A DNA stretch of 56,552 nt, from assembly GCA_030038295.1 (NCBI GenBank), contig JASHPF010000322.1:1-56552 (forward strand), written 5' to 3'. The position numbers and the translations under genes were made by a program. The stretch is from Streptosporangiaceae bacterium. GTDB taxonomy: Bacteria > Actinomycetota > Actinomycetes > Streptosporangiales > Streptosporangiaceae. The notes under the pieces were generated by a model. The model made no database searches. It had not been told where the DNA came from and saw only the letters and a program-made list of their open reading frames with translations. Of the stretch, positions 1-8,487 are shown piece by piece. Positions within the stretch are counted from its first letter, which is position 1, and each line of letters begins with the position of its first letter.

Positions 1-738
1 GTGATCGCGCAAACCGGATCGGGCGCCGCCTACCTCGTCGTCGTGGCGCGCGGCGCGCGGCGGGCCGGGGTCGGATTCCGGCCCGACGTGGCCGGGCTCC
101 GCACAGCTGCGCGGGCGGGCGCCGCGCTCGTGCTCCGCACGCTGGCGCTGCAGGCGGTGCTGGTACTCATGACGGCGCTGGCCGCGAGGCAGTCGGACGC
201 CGCGATCGCGGCGAACCAGGTCGCCATGCGCGTCTGGAACCTCTTCGTCTACGCGCTCGACGCCATCGCCATCGCGGCCCAGGCGATCACCGGCCGGTAT
301 CTCGGCGCCGGGGATGCCGCCCGGGCACGCGCGGCTACCCGACGCGCGATCGGCTGGGGCGCCGCCTACGGGACGCTGTTCTCGGTGCTGTTGCTCGCGC
401 TGCGCCCGGTCCTGCCCGCGCTGTTCGGCGTCACGCCCGCGGTGCGGGATCTGCTGCTCGCCGTGCTGCTCGTCGTCATCGTGCAGCAGCCGGCTGCGGG
501 TGTCGTGTTCGTGCTCGACGGCGTGCTGATCGGGGCGGGCGACCAGGATTACCTGGCGGTCGCGGGGGTCGTGGCGCTGGCCGTTTTCTGTGCCGCGGCC
601 GTGCTCGCGCTGGCGGCCGGCGCGGGGCTGCTCGGCCTCTGGCTCGCCTATGCGGCGTGGATGCTGGCCCGGCTCGTCACGCTGGCACTGCGCGCCTCTG
701 GGTCGCGCTGGCTCGTGACCGGGGCAGTGCGCGCCTGA
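1..738 (+). CDS. MATE family efflux transporter, C-terminal part (5' end outside window)
   Basis: ORF open at the left edge; multi-TM protein with MATE/DinF-like segments (AANQVAMRVWNLFVYALDAIAIAAQAITGRYLGAGD). Confidence 0.8.
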   Translation: MIAQTGSGAAYLVVVARGARRAGVGFRPDVAGLRTAARAGAALVLRTLALQAVLVLMTALAARQSDAAIAANQVAMRVWNLFVYALDAIAIAAQAITGRYLGAGDAARARAATRRAIGWGAAYGTLFSVLLLALRPVLPALFGVTPAVRDLLLAVLLVVIVQQPAAGVVFVLDGVLIGAGDQDYLAVAGVVALAVFCAAAVLALAAGAGLLGLWLAYAAWMLARLVTLALRASGSRWLVTGAVRA

Positions 739-745
739 GGTCCGG

Positions 746-2068
746 TCACGAGTCCTGGCCCCCGCGGGCGTCCGGCGGCTCGGCCGCCTCGCGCCGCCGC
801 CAGTCCGCGGGCAGGGTCGCCTCCAGCACGTCGTCGACGGTGATGACGCCCAGCATCCGCTGCCGCCGGTCCACCACCGGGATCGTGATCAGGTTGTAGT
901 CGCTCATGAGCACCGCGATGTCGACCACGTCGGTGTCCGCCAGTACCCGCACCGGATCGGAGTCGGCGACGTCGGCCAGTGGCGTGGCCGGGTCGGCCTG
1001 GACCAGCGCGACCAGGCGAGCGACGCCGGCGAGCCGGCTCCGCTCGTCCACCAGGTACACGCTGGTCAGCGCCTCGGGCTGGAGAGCGCCCGCGGCCGCG
1101 ACGGCCGCCACGGCGTCGGCGACGACGGCACCGGCGCCCACTGTGACGAAGTCCACGCCCATCAGACCGCCCGCGCTCGCCGGGTGGTAGCCGAGCAGAG
1201 TCCGTACCTTGGCCTGCTGGCCCGGCGGCAGCCGGTCGAGCACCGGCTGGCGTCGCCGCTGCGGCAGTTCCGCGATGGCGTCGGCCGCGTCGTCCGCGCG
1301 CATCCTGGCCAGCACATCGGCGATCTCCGCGTCGGTGCGCGCTCCGAGCAGCCGGGTCGCCAGGTCCTCTTCAAGCTCCTCGAACACGTCTGCCTCGAGC
1401 TCCGGGTCGGCGTGCACCTGGCCCAGGATCTCGGTTTCCTCCGCCTGGGAGGCTCCCTCCAGCAGGTCAGCGATCTGGGCGGGCTTCAGCCGCCGGATCC
1501 GGCCGAAAGGCCGCCGGGCGAGCGCACTGCCGGTGTGACCGATCAGCGGCTCGAACCGCGCCCACTCCCGGAACTGCGGCTCACTGCCACTACCCGACCC
1601 GGCCGGACCCGCCAGCCTGCCAAGCAGCGATCGCGGCCGCCGGTGGCTGGCGACCCCGCTGACCACCCACTCGCCTCGGCCGGGGGCCAGCTGCAGGTCG
1701 GCCGCCCGGATCAGCCGTGCGCTATCGACGTCGAGCAGCCGGTGCCCGAGCACGTCGGCCCGCAGCAGGACCTCTCCCTCCCGCCGCTCGAACTGCCGCA
1801 GGTCCAGCCGGGCGCTGGCGAGCCTTAGCTGCTGGCCGCCGAGCACGCCGACCTGGTCAATGGGGACGAACAGCGACCGGCTGCCGACGGTCACGACCAG
1901 CCCGGTCACGACCGGGAAGTCGGCGCCGCGCAGCCGCACGATGACGTCGGACAGGCGACCGAGCAGCTCGCCGCCGGAGTCGGCGACCGGCTGGCGCAGC
2001 AGCTCCGACAGCCGCACGGCGCGAAAGCCGCCGACCGGTCCGGGCGCTCCGACCGGTGTGCTGCTCAC
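746..2068 (-). CDS. MgtE N-terminal domain / CBS-pair protein (PRC-barrel-like N-term), no obvious TM channel domain
   Basis: MgtE-N-like helical repeats (LLEGASQAEETEILGQVHADPELEADVFEELEED...), then CBS-like GGLMGVDFVTV...VITVDDVLEATLP; GTG start. Confidence 0.8.
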   Translation of the reverse strand: MSSTPVGAPGPVGGFRAVRLSELLRQPVADSGGELLGRLSDVIVRLRGADFPVVTGLVVTVGSRSLFVPIDQVGVLGGQQLRLASARLDLRQFERREGEVLLRADVLGHRLLDVDSARLIRAADLQLAPGRGEWVVSGVASHRRPRSLLGRLAGPAGSGSGSEPQFREWARFEPLIGHTGSALARRPFGRIRRLKPAQIADLLEGASQAEETEILGQVHADPELEADVFEELEEDLATRLLGARTDAEIADVLARMRADDAADAIAELPQRRRQPVLDRLPPGQQAKVRTLLGYHPASAGGLMGVDFVTVGAGAVVADAVAAVAAAGALQPEALTSVYLVDERSRLAGVARLVALVQADPATPLADVADSDPVRVLADTDVVDIAVLMSDYNLITIPVVDRRQRMLGVITVDDVLEATLPADWRRREAAEPPDARGGQDS

Positions 2069-2422
2069 CAGACGTGCCTTTCCGCCGGGGCCGCCGGGGC
2101 CCGCTCGCAGGTCTGCGCTGCCCGCACCTCGTCAGCCTGTCACGCCCGACCGGACACCGCGAGCCGACATCCGCGAAGTCACCGGAACGCCGCTGGGGCA
2201 CCTAAGCTGAGCCGACGCGCCGAGCGGAGCGCGGCGCGGCTGGCCGGGTCGGCGGGCGGGAATCGTCGCGCCGGGGCTGCCCACGGCACCCGTCGCAATG
2301 GTATGAAGGCCACGTCACTCCTGGTGGGCCGCCGGGGGTGGGCTCCCGGCCAAGCCGGGCGGAGGCCGGCGGCAAGACGCGCTGCCGGTGACCGGGCAGT
2401 GCGGGGAGGGAGGCACCAGGGC

Positions 2423-4867
2423 GTGGCCATGCGACGAGCTGTCGGCTCGCTGGTGCGGCGAGATGACCTGGCTGAGGGCCTCGGTTACGGGCTCAAGCGC
2501 AGGCTGCTCGGTCGGCCGCTGATCAACGAGCAGCTCGGGGAGCAGCGGCTGTCCAAGCGCCTGGCGCTCGGCGTGCTGTCGCCGGACGGCATCTCCTCGT
2601 CCGCCTACGGCACCGAGGAAATCCTCATCGAGCTGCTGAAGGGCGGCCTCGCGGTCACCGCGTTCACGGTGCTGCTGCCGATCACCGGCGTCGTGCTGTT
2701 CGTGATGGCGCTGGTGGTGCTGTCTTACCGGGAAGTCGTCATGGTGTACACCCGCGCGGGTGGCTCGTACGCGGTCGCGCGGGAGAACTTCGGCCCCCGG
2801 ATAGCCCAGATCGCCGCCGTGGCGCTGATGATCGACTACGTGGTCACGGTGGCTGTGCAGGTCGCGGCCGGCACGGCCGCCGTGGCGTCCGCCTGGAAGT
2901 GGCTGGGCGAGAGCACGACCCGGCTGACCGTGGCCTCGATCCTGATCGTGCTGCTCATGCTGTACGGCAACCTGCGCGGCATCCGGGAGGCCGGGCGGTC
3001 ATTCGCGGTGCCGACGTACCTGTTCTCCACGGTTACCCTGCTCATGATCATCGTCGGGCTGGTGCGCGAGGCGACGGTCGGGCTGCCGTTGTACCACCCG
3101 GGTTCGGGCATCGTCACCGGGACGCCGAACCACAGCACCCTGATCGCGCTTGGGCTGATCTTCGTGCTGCTGCGCGCGTTCGCCAACGGCGGGTCGTCGC
3201 TCACCGGCATCGAAGCGGTCTCCAACGCCGTCAGCGCGTTCCGGCCGCCGGAGGGCCGTAACGCCCGCCGCGTGCTCGTGATCGAAGGCCTCATCCTCGG
3301 CTCGCTGGTCGCCGGGATCTCGTGGATCGCACACGTGACGCACGCCCGGCCGTACCTCAGCGGGGTACCGACGGTGATCTCGCAGGAGGCGCGGCTCGTG
3401 TTCGGCCACGGGGCGACGGGCGACGTGATGTTCATCCTGGTGCAGGCGGCAACGGCGCTCATCCTCTACACCGGTGGCAACACCAGCTTCAACGGCTTCC
3501 CGTTCCTCGCCAGCTTCGTCGCCGAGGACGCGTTCCTGCCGCGCTGGCTGATGAAGCGCGGCCACCGGCTCGTGTTCTCCAACGGCATCGTGGTGCTCGC
3601 GGTGCTGTCGATCTCGCTGCTAGCCGCGGTCGGCTCCAACGTCAACAACCTGGTGCCGTTCTACGCCATCGGCGTGTTCACCGCCTTCACCATGGCGGGC
3701 CTCGGCATGGCCAAGTTTCACTACACGACGAGAGAGCCAGGCTGGCACTACAAGCTGGTGATCAACTTCTCGGCGGGCGTCACCTCGCTCGTGGTGGTCT
3801 TGATCTTCGCGGTGGTCAAGTTCACCGAGGGAGCGTGGCTCGTGGTCGTCCTGTTCGCGCTGGGCGTGCCCGCACTCATCTACCTGAACCGGCAGTACCG
3901 GATGGAGGCCAGGGTGCTGGAGGGCATCGGCCGCCGCGGTCCGCCCGAGCCACCCACCTATTCCCGCCGGAGCGTCTACGTCTTCCTCGACGACTACGAC
4001 CTCGCCGCCGTCGCGGCCCTGAGATATGCCCGCAGCCTGCGGCCCACGTCGCTGCGCGCGGTGCACTTCGTCATCGACAACGTGCAGGCCGACAAGCTGC
4101 GACGGGACTGGATGCGAGCCAACCCGGGGATCGCGCTCGACTTCGTCGACTGCCCCGACCGGAGGCTGGCGAGCGCGGCGGCGAACCTGGCCGGCGCCGA
4201 GGCAGCGCTGCCGGGTGTCGGGGTCACGGCCATCCTGCCGCGGCGTAGCTTCGCGCCCATCGTCGGTCGGCTGCTGCACGACCGAACCGCCGACAAGATG
4301 GCCGCAGCGATCAGCCGGATCCCGCACGCGGCCGCCACCATCGTGCCCTTCGACGTCCGCAGCCGGGTGGAGAGCCTCACGAGTCGCGGCCTGCCCGGCA
4401 AGCCGGCGGCGGCCGGCGAGGCGGGCAAGAGCGAGGCCGAGCCGGCCGCGCCGGTGCCCGCGCCGCCGGTGCCCGCCGCGGCTTTGCCCGCGGATGACCC
4501 CATCCCCGGCGAACTGGTCTCGCCCGCCGCTAGCGGACCACACGACCGCCCGGTCCCGGCCCGGGGTATCACCCCGATCGGCTCGCTGACCAGGCCAGGG
4601 CGTGCGGTCACCGAGGGCCGCGTGCACACCGTGGAAATCCGGCCGGTCGAGCACAACACCGTGCTCGCCTGCGACATCGAGGACGCGACCGGCCAGCTCA
4701 CCGCGCTGTTCTATGGCCGGTCGAACATCGCCGGACTGCGGCCTGGCTCTAAGGTCAGGCTGCGTGGTCAGGTCGGCATCAGAGAGAACAAGCCGGTCAT
4801 GATCAATCCGGCGTACGAACTGCTGGCGCCGGGTGAAGGCGACGGGAGCGGACGGGACCGCGGCTAG
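2423..4867 (+). CDS. APC superfamily permease with C-terminal OB-fold nucleic-acid-binding-like domain
   Basis: APC-type TM core (SSAYGTEEILIELL..., GGNTSFNGFPFLASFVAEDAFLPR); C-term GRVHTVEIRPVEHNTVLACDIEDATGQLTALFYGRSNIAGLRPGSKVRLRGQVGIRENKPVMINPAYELL resembles actinobacterial OB-fold proteins; purine-rich RBS upstream of GTG 2423. Confidence 0.85.
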   Translation: MAMRRAVGSLVRRDDLAEGLGYGLKRRLLGRPLINEQLGEQRLSKRLALGVLSPDGISSSAYGTEEILIELLKGGLAVTAFTVLLPITGVVLFVMALVVLSYREVVMVYTRAGGSYAVARENFGPRIAQIAAVALMIDYVVTVAVQVAAGTAAVASAWKWLGESTTRLTVASILIVLLMLYGNLRGIREAGRSFAVPTYLFSTVTLLMIIVGLVREATVGLPLYHPGSGIVTGTPNHSTLIALGLIFVLLRAFANGGSSLTGIEAVSNAVSAFRPPEGRNARRVLVIEGLILGSLVAGISWIAHVTHARPYLSGVPTVISQEARLVFGHGATGDVMFILVQAATALILYTGGNTSFNGFPFLASFVAEDAFLPRWLMKRGHRLVFSNGIVVLAVLSISLLAAVGSNVNNLVPFYAIGVFTAFTMAGLGMAKFHYTTREPGWHYKLVINFSAGVTSLVVVLIFAVVKFTEGAWLVVVLFALGVPALIYLNRQYRMEARVLEGIGRRGPPEPPTYSRRSVYVFLDDYDLAAVAALRYARSLRPTSLRAVHFVIDNVQADKLRRDWMRANPGIALDFVDCPDRRLASAAANLAGAEAALPGVGVTAILPRRSFAPIVGRLLHDRTADKMAAAISRIPHAAATIVPFDVRSRVESLTSRGLPGKPAAAGEAGKSEAEPAAPVPAPPVPAAALPADDPIPGELVSPAASGPHDRPVPARGITPIGSLTRPGRAVTEGRVHTVEIRPVEHNTVLACDIEDATGQLTALFYGRSNIAGLRPGSKVRLRGQVGIRENKPVMINPAYELLAPGEGDGSGRDRG

Positions 4868-4883
4868 ACCGGCTAGACCGCGC

Positions 4884-5477
4884 CTAGAGCGCGGCCAGTC
4901 CCGCCTGGATGAACCGCATCGCCGCGGCGGCGGCCTCCTCGCGCTCCCGCCCCGGCTCGGTATCGGCGACTTCCATGACGACAGCGGCGGCGGCCGCGGC
5001 CGCCAGCCGGGGGCCGATGGCGTTCGGATCGCGGCCGGTGTCCGCGGCGATCATGACCGCGCCGTCCCTGATCGCAGCGGCAAGCTGCGCCTGGCGCAGG
5101 GCTCCCAGTTCCGGATTCGCGGCGAACATGCGCCGCGCCAGCCTGGTGAGCTCAGGGTCCTCCAGTTCCGGCTGGCTGGTCAGCAGCCAGCGGCCGAGAA
5201 CATCCGTGGCCGTCTCACCTGGCCGTCTGGTCTGCATCGCCGCGTGCAGGCTGGCTATCCCCGCGCTGATCCGCGACAGGGCGATGTCCTGCTTGGTCGG
5301 GAAGTACATCGCGACCGTCCTGGGTGCGACGTCGGCCTTCTCGGCGATGTCGGCAACCGTCGTCGCGTGATAGCCGCGCTCGGCGAATAGCTCAAAGGCA
5401 GCGCGGATGATCGCTGCCCGTCGTCTCGCCTTGCCGCGCTCCCGCAACCCCGGCTCGTGCACGCTCACGTCGGTCAT
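4884..5477 (-). CDS. TetR family transcriptional regulator
   Basis: TetR HTH: RRAAIIRAAFELFAERGYHATTVADIAEKADVAPRTVAMYFPTKQDI; divergent from MFS gene. Confidence 0.92.
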   Translation of the reverse strand: MTDVSVHEPGLRERGKARRRAAIIRAAFELFAERGYHATTVADIAEKADVAPRTVAMYFPTKQDIALSRISAGIASLHAAMQTRRPGETATDVLGRWLLTSQPELEDPELTRLARRMFAANPELGALRQAQLAAAIRDGAVMIAADTGRDPNAIGPRLAAAAAAAVVMEVADTEPGREREEAAAAAMRFIQAGLAAL

Positions 5478-5495
5478 GAACCAAGTATACATCGG

Positions 5496-5529
5496 ACTGC
5501 AAACTTGCATAAGACTGCAAGTTTGCAGT
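5496..5529. promoter_or_regulatory. Double palindromic operator between tetR-type gene and MFS gene
   Basis: ACTGCAAACTTGCA (5496-5509) / TGCAAGTTTGCAGT (5516-5529) perfect 14-bp inverted repeat, 6-bp spacer; each arm contains TGCAANNTTGCA. Confidence 0.8.
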
Positions 5530-5579
5530 AAGCTGCAGCCAAGTTACTCGCGCAGCCGGAGCTGAAAGGACGCGGCACC

Positions 5580-7133
5580 ATGATGAGCGACACCGCCGCA
5601 GCACCAACCTCCGCACCGACCGGTCCGAGGCCTGCCTCGCCGGCTCCGGTCCGCACCGACCCAGCCGAGCCGGACTCCCGGCGCTGGCTGATCCTGGCAG
5701 TGGTCGCGCTGGCGCAGCTCATGGTCGTGCTGGACGCCACGATCGTGAACATCGCGTTGCCGTCGGCCCAGCATGCCCTGCACTTCTCCAACATCGAGCG
5801 GCAGTGGGTGGTCACCGCCTACGCGCTCGCGTTCGGCAGCCTGCTGCTGCTTGGCGGCAGGCTCACCGACCTGATCGGCCGGAAGGCGACGTTCATCACG
5901 GGCCTGCTCGGCTTCGCGGGGGCATCGGCGGCCGGTGGTGCTGCCAGCAGCTTCGGGATGCTCGTGGTCGCCAGGGCGTGTCAGGGCGCGTTCGGCGCGC
6001 TGCTGGCCCCGGCCGCGCTGTCGCTGCTGACCGTCACGTTCGCCGGTACGAAGGACCGGGGCAAGGCGTTCGGCGTGTTCGGTGCCATCGCGGGTGCAGG
6101 CGGAGCCGTCGGACTCCTGCTCGGCGGCGTGCTGACCCAGTACCTCGACTGGCGCTGGTGCCTGTACGTCAACCTCATCTTCGCGGCCATCGCCTGCGCG
6201 GGCGCGATCGTCCTGCTGCGCCGGCAGCCTGCGGGCCCGCGGCCCCGGCTTGACCTGCCCGGCCTCGTCGCCGAGGCGGCCGGCATGTTCTGCGTCGTGT
6301 ACGGCTTCTCCAACGCGGCCAGCGACGGCTGGCGCTCGCCCGCGACCTGGGGCTTCCTCGCCGCTGGCGTCGCCTCGCTCGCGGCGTTCGGGTACCTCGA
6401 GTCCAAGGCGCGCCAGCCGCTGCTGCCGCTGCGCATCGTGCTCGACCGGAACCGGGCCGCTGCCTACCTCTCGATCCTCATCACCGGGGCCGGCATGTTC
6501 GGGATCTTCCTGTTCCTCACCTACTACCTGCAGGAAACCCTCGGCTACAGCCCGGTGACGACCGGCGTCGCCTTCCTGCCCATGGTCGGGGCCGTCATGC
6601 TGTGCGCGAACGTCGCCAACATCGTGCTGCTGCCGCGCATCGGCCCCAAGTTCGTCGTGGCCTCGGGCATGCTCGCCGCAGCGGTCGGCCTGGCGTGGCT
6701 GACCAGGATCGGTGTCCACTCCAGCTACGTGACGACGGTCCTCCCGCCACTGCTGCTCGCGTCCGCCGGCCTCGGCTTCGTGATGTCGCCGTCGATGAAC
6801 ACCGGCACCGCGGGCGTCGCGCCCAGCGACGCCGGGGTGGCCTCGGCGGTGGTGAACACCGGCCAGCAGGTCGGCGGCTCCATCGGCACCTCGCTGCTCA
6901 ACACCATGGCGGCCAGCGCCGCCACCAGCTACCTGGCGAGCCACCTCACCCCCCGGCTGCTGATCGACGGTCGGGCCGCCTCGCGCGGGACTACGGGTGG
7001 TCGTCCCGTCGAGATGCACGTGCTCGTCCAGCTCGCCCAGGTGCACAGCTACACGGTCGCGTTCTGGTGGGCTTCGGGCCTGTTCCTCGTCGGCGCCGTC
7101 GTGGCTGCCGTGCTGTTCCGTCGCGGCCGGTAG
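5580..7133 (+). CDS. MFS transporter, DHA2 (EmrB/QacA-like) family
   Basis: 14-TM-type MFS with LDATIVNIALPSAQHAL motif; RBS-like GAAAGGA upstream. Confidence 0.92.
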   Translation: MMSDTAAAPTSAPTGPRPASPAPVRTDPAEPDSRRWLILAVVALAQLMVVLDATIVNIALPSAQHALHFSNIERQWVVTAYALAFGSLLLLGGRLTDLIGRKATFITGLLGFAGASAAGGAASSFGMLVVARACQGAFGALLAPAALSLLTVTFAGTKDRGKAFGVFGAIAGAGGAVGLLLGGVLTQYLDWRWCLYVNLIFAAIACAGAIVLLRRQPAGPRPRLDLPGLVAEAAGMFCVVYGFSNAASDGWRSPATWGFLAAGVASLAAFGYLESKARQPLLPLRIVLDRNRAAAYLSILITGAGMFGIFLFLTYYLQETLGYSPVTTGVAFLPMVGAVMLCANVANIVLLPRIGPKFVVASGMLAAAVGLAWLTRIGVHSSYVTTVLPPLLLASAGLGFVMSPSMNTGTAGVAPSDAGVASAVVNTGQQVGGSIGTSLLNTMAASAATSYLASHLTPRLLIDGRAASRGTTGGRPVEMHVLVQLAQVHSYTVAFWWASGLFLVGAVVAAVLFRRGR

Positions 7134-7147
7134 GCGCAGCGGGTCTT

Positions 7148-7188
7148 GGCGGCGGGATCGCACCCAGCGGGCGTGCGATCCCGCCGCC
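7148..7188. terminator. Bidirectional hairpin terminator between convergent genes
   Basis: GGCGGCGGGATCGCAC / GTGCGATCCCGCCGCC, perfect 16-bp arms, 9-nt loop. Confidence 0.8.
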
Positions 7189-7197
7189 GTTGCGCGG

Positions 7198-8487
7198 CTA
7201 CGGCGGCGGTGACTCGAAGTACTTCGGGTTGGCTACCGCGAGCCGCCGCGCCACCTGGCTCGCGACGCCGGAATCCGTCCCGGTGCCTGCCAGATTCAGC
7301 TCGCGGGCGACGATCGCTACCGCGTTCGCCGCGACCCGGGCGTGGAACGCCAGCTGACCGGACGTCTGCTCGAGCACGCTGCCGAGCAGGTACTCGCGCA
7401 CCGCCTCCAGTAGCTCGGTGGCGGTGGGCCGACCGTACGGCGCCGGCGACGGGCGTCCCGCCGCGCTGACGACAGGCCGTGACCTCGCGGCATGCTCCGC
7501 CGCGTCCGGATCGAGCAGCTGCAGCAGGTCCCACTCCTGCTCGCAGACCCGGCGGCCGATGGCGGCGAGCTCGACCGACCGGTGGGCGCCGGACAGGTGC
7601 GCCCACGCCTGGGTCATGCAGATCACGCCCCAGCGCAGCGTCCCGAGGACTTCCCACCAGCGCAATTCGGCCACCGAGATGTCCGCACCGCCGGCGGCGC
7701 GGTACGCCCCGAGCAGCTCCTCCCTGGTGCCGACCCCAGCCACCGGGAGCGCAGCGCCGAATCGCCACGCCTTCACCGACAGCCAGCCGAGGTCCTCGGC
7801 GGGATTGCCAGCGTGGGTCAGCTCCCAGTCCAGGACGGCCCGCAGCCCGTCGGTCCCGACGACGACGTTGCCGAGCCGGAAGTCGCCGTGCACGAGCACG
7901 GGATCGCGCGGCGGGGGCGGATGCGCGGCGAGCCAGTCGAGCGCGAGGTCGAAGACCGGGCTGTGCTCGTCGAACCCGGCGAGCGTCGCGCGCACGGCGT
8001 CCAGCGGGTCGCCGGCCGGGAAGCCCGCGGGCGCGGGCAGCGCGTGCAGGCCGGCCGCGAACCGGCCGAGCTGACCGGCGAGGAGGCCGCGGGCCGGGGC
8101 GAACCGTTCGTCACGCAGGATCCGGCGGGCGATGGTCTCGCCGTCGACCCGCCGCATCACCATGCCCGCACCGCCGAAGACCGCCGGGTCCTCGCTGACC
8201 AGCAGGACATCGGGCGCCGCCAGACCCGCGGCCGACGCGGCGCCGATCGCGGCCGCCTCCCGTGCCATCGCGCCGGGGTCACTCGGCCGGCCGGGCGGGT
8301 CGCGCCGCAGCACGAGCCCGGTGCGGGTGCCGTCCTCCGCTACGGCGTCGAACGCCCACGTCTCTCGTGACGCCCCGCCGGACAGGCGGGTGAGTCCCGC
8401 CACCGACAGCGGCCCGAGCACGGGGCGGAGAGCCGCAGCCAGCCCGTTCCCCTCCGGGGCGGCATCGTGACCTGACAGGGTTGTCAT
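7198..8487 (-). CDS. Phosphotransferase family protein (aminoglycoside phosphotransferase/ACAD10-11 kinase-like)
   Basis: APH-type kinase motifs VLVHGDFRLGNVVV and LRAVLDWELTHAGNPAEDLGWL; start overlaps upstream ACAD stop by 4 nt. Confidence 0.9.
   Translation of the reverse strand: MTTLSGHDAAPEGNGLAAALRPVLGPLSVAGLTRLSGGASRETWAFDAVAEDGTRTGLVLRRDPPGRPSDPGAMAREAAAIGAASAAGLAAPDVLLVSEDPAVFGGAGMVMRRVDGETIARRILRDERFAPARGLLAGQLGRFAAGLHALPAPAGFPAGDPLDAVRATLAGFDEHSPVFDLALDWLAAHPPPPRDPVLVHGDFRLGNVVVGTDGLRAVLDWELTHAGNPAEDLGWLSVKAWRFGAALPVAGVGTREELLGAYRAAGGADISVAELRWWEVLGTLRWGVICMTQAWAHLSGAHRSVELAAIGRRVCEQEWDLLQLLDPDAAEHAARSRPVVSAAGRPSPAPYGRPTATELLEAVREYLLGSVLEQTSGQLAFHARVAANAVAIVARELNLAGTGTDSGVASQVARRLAVANPKYFESPPP

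Noticed and set aside
5544-7163. 539-aa minus-strand ORF
   Set aside because: Antisense of an unambiguous MFS transporter; low-complexity composition.
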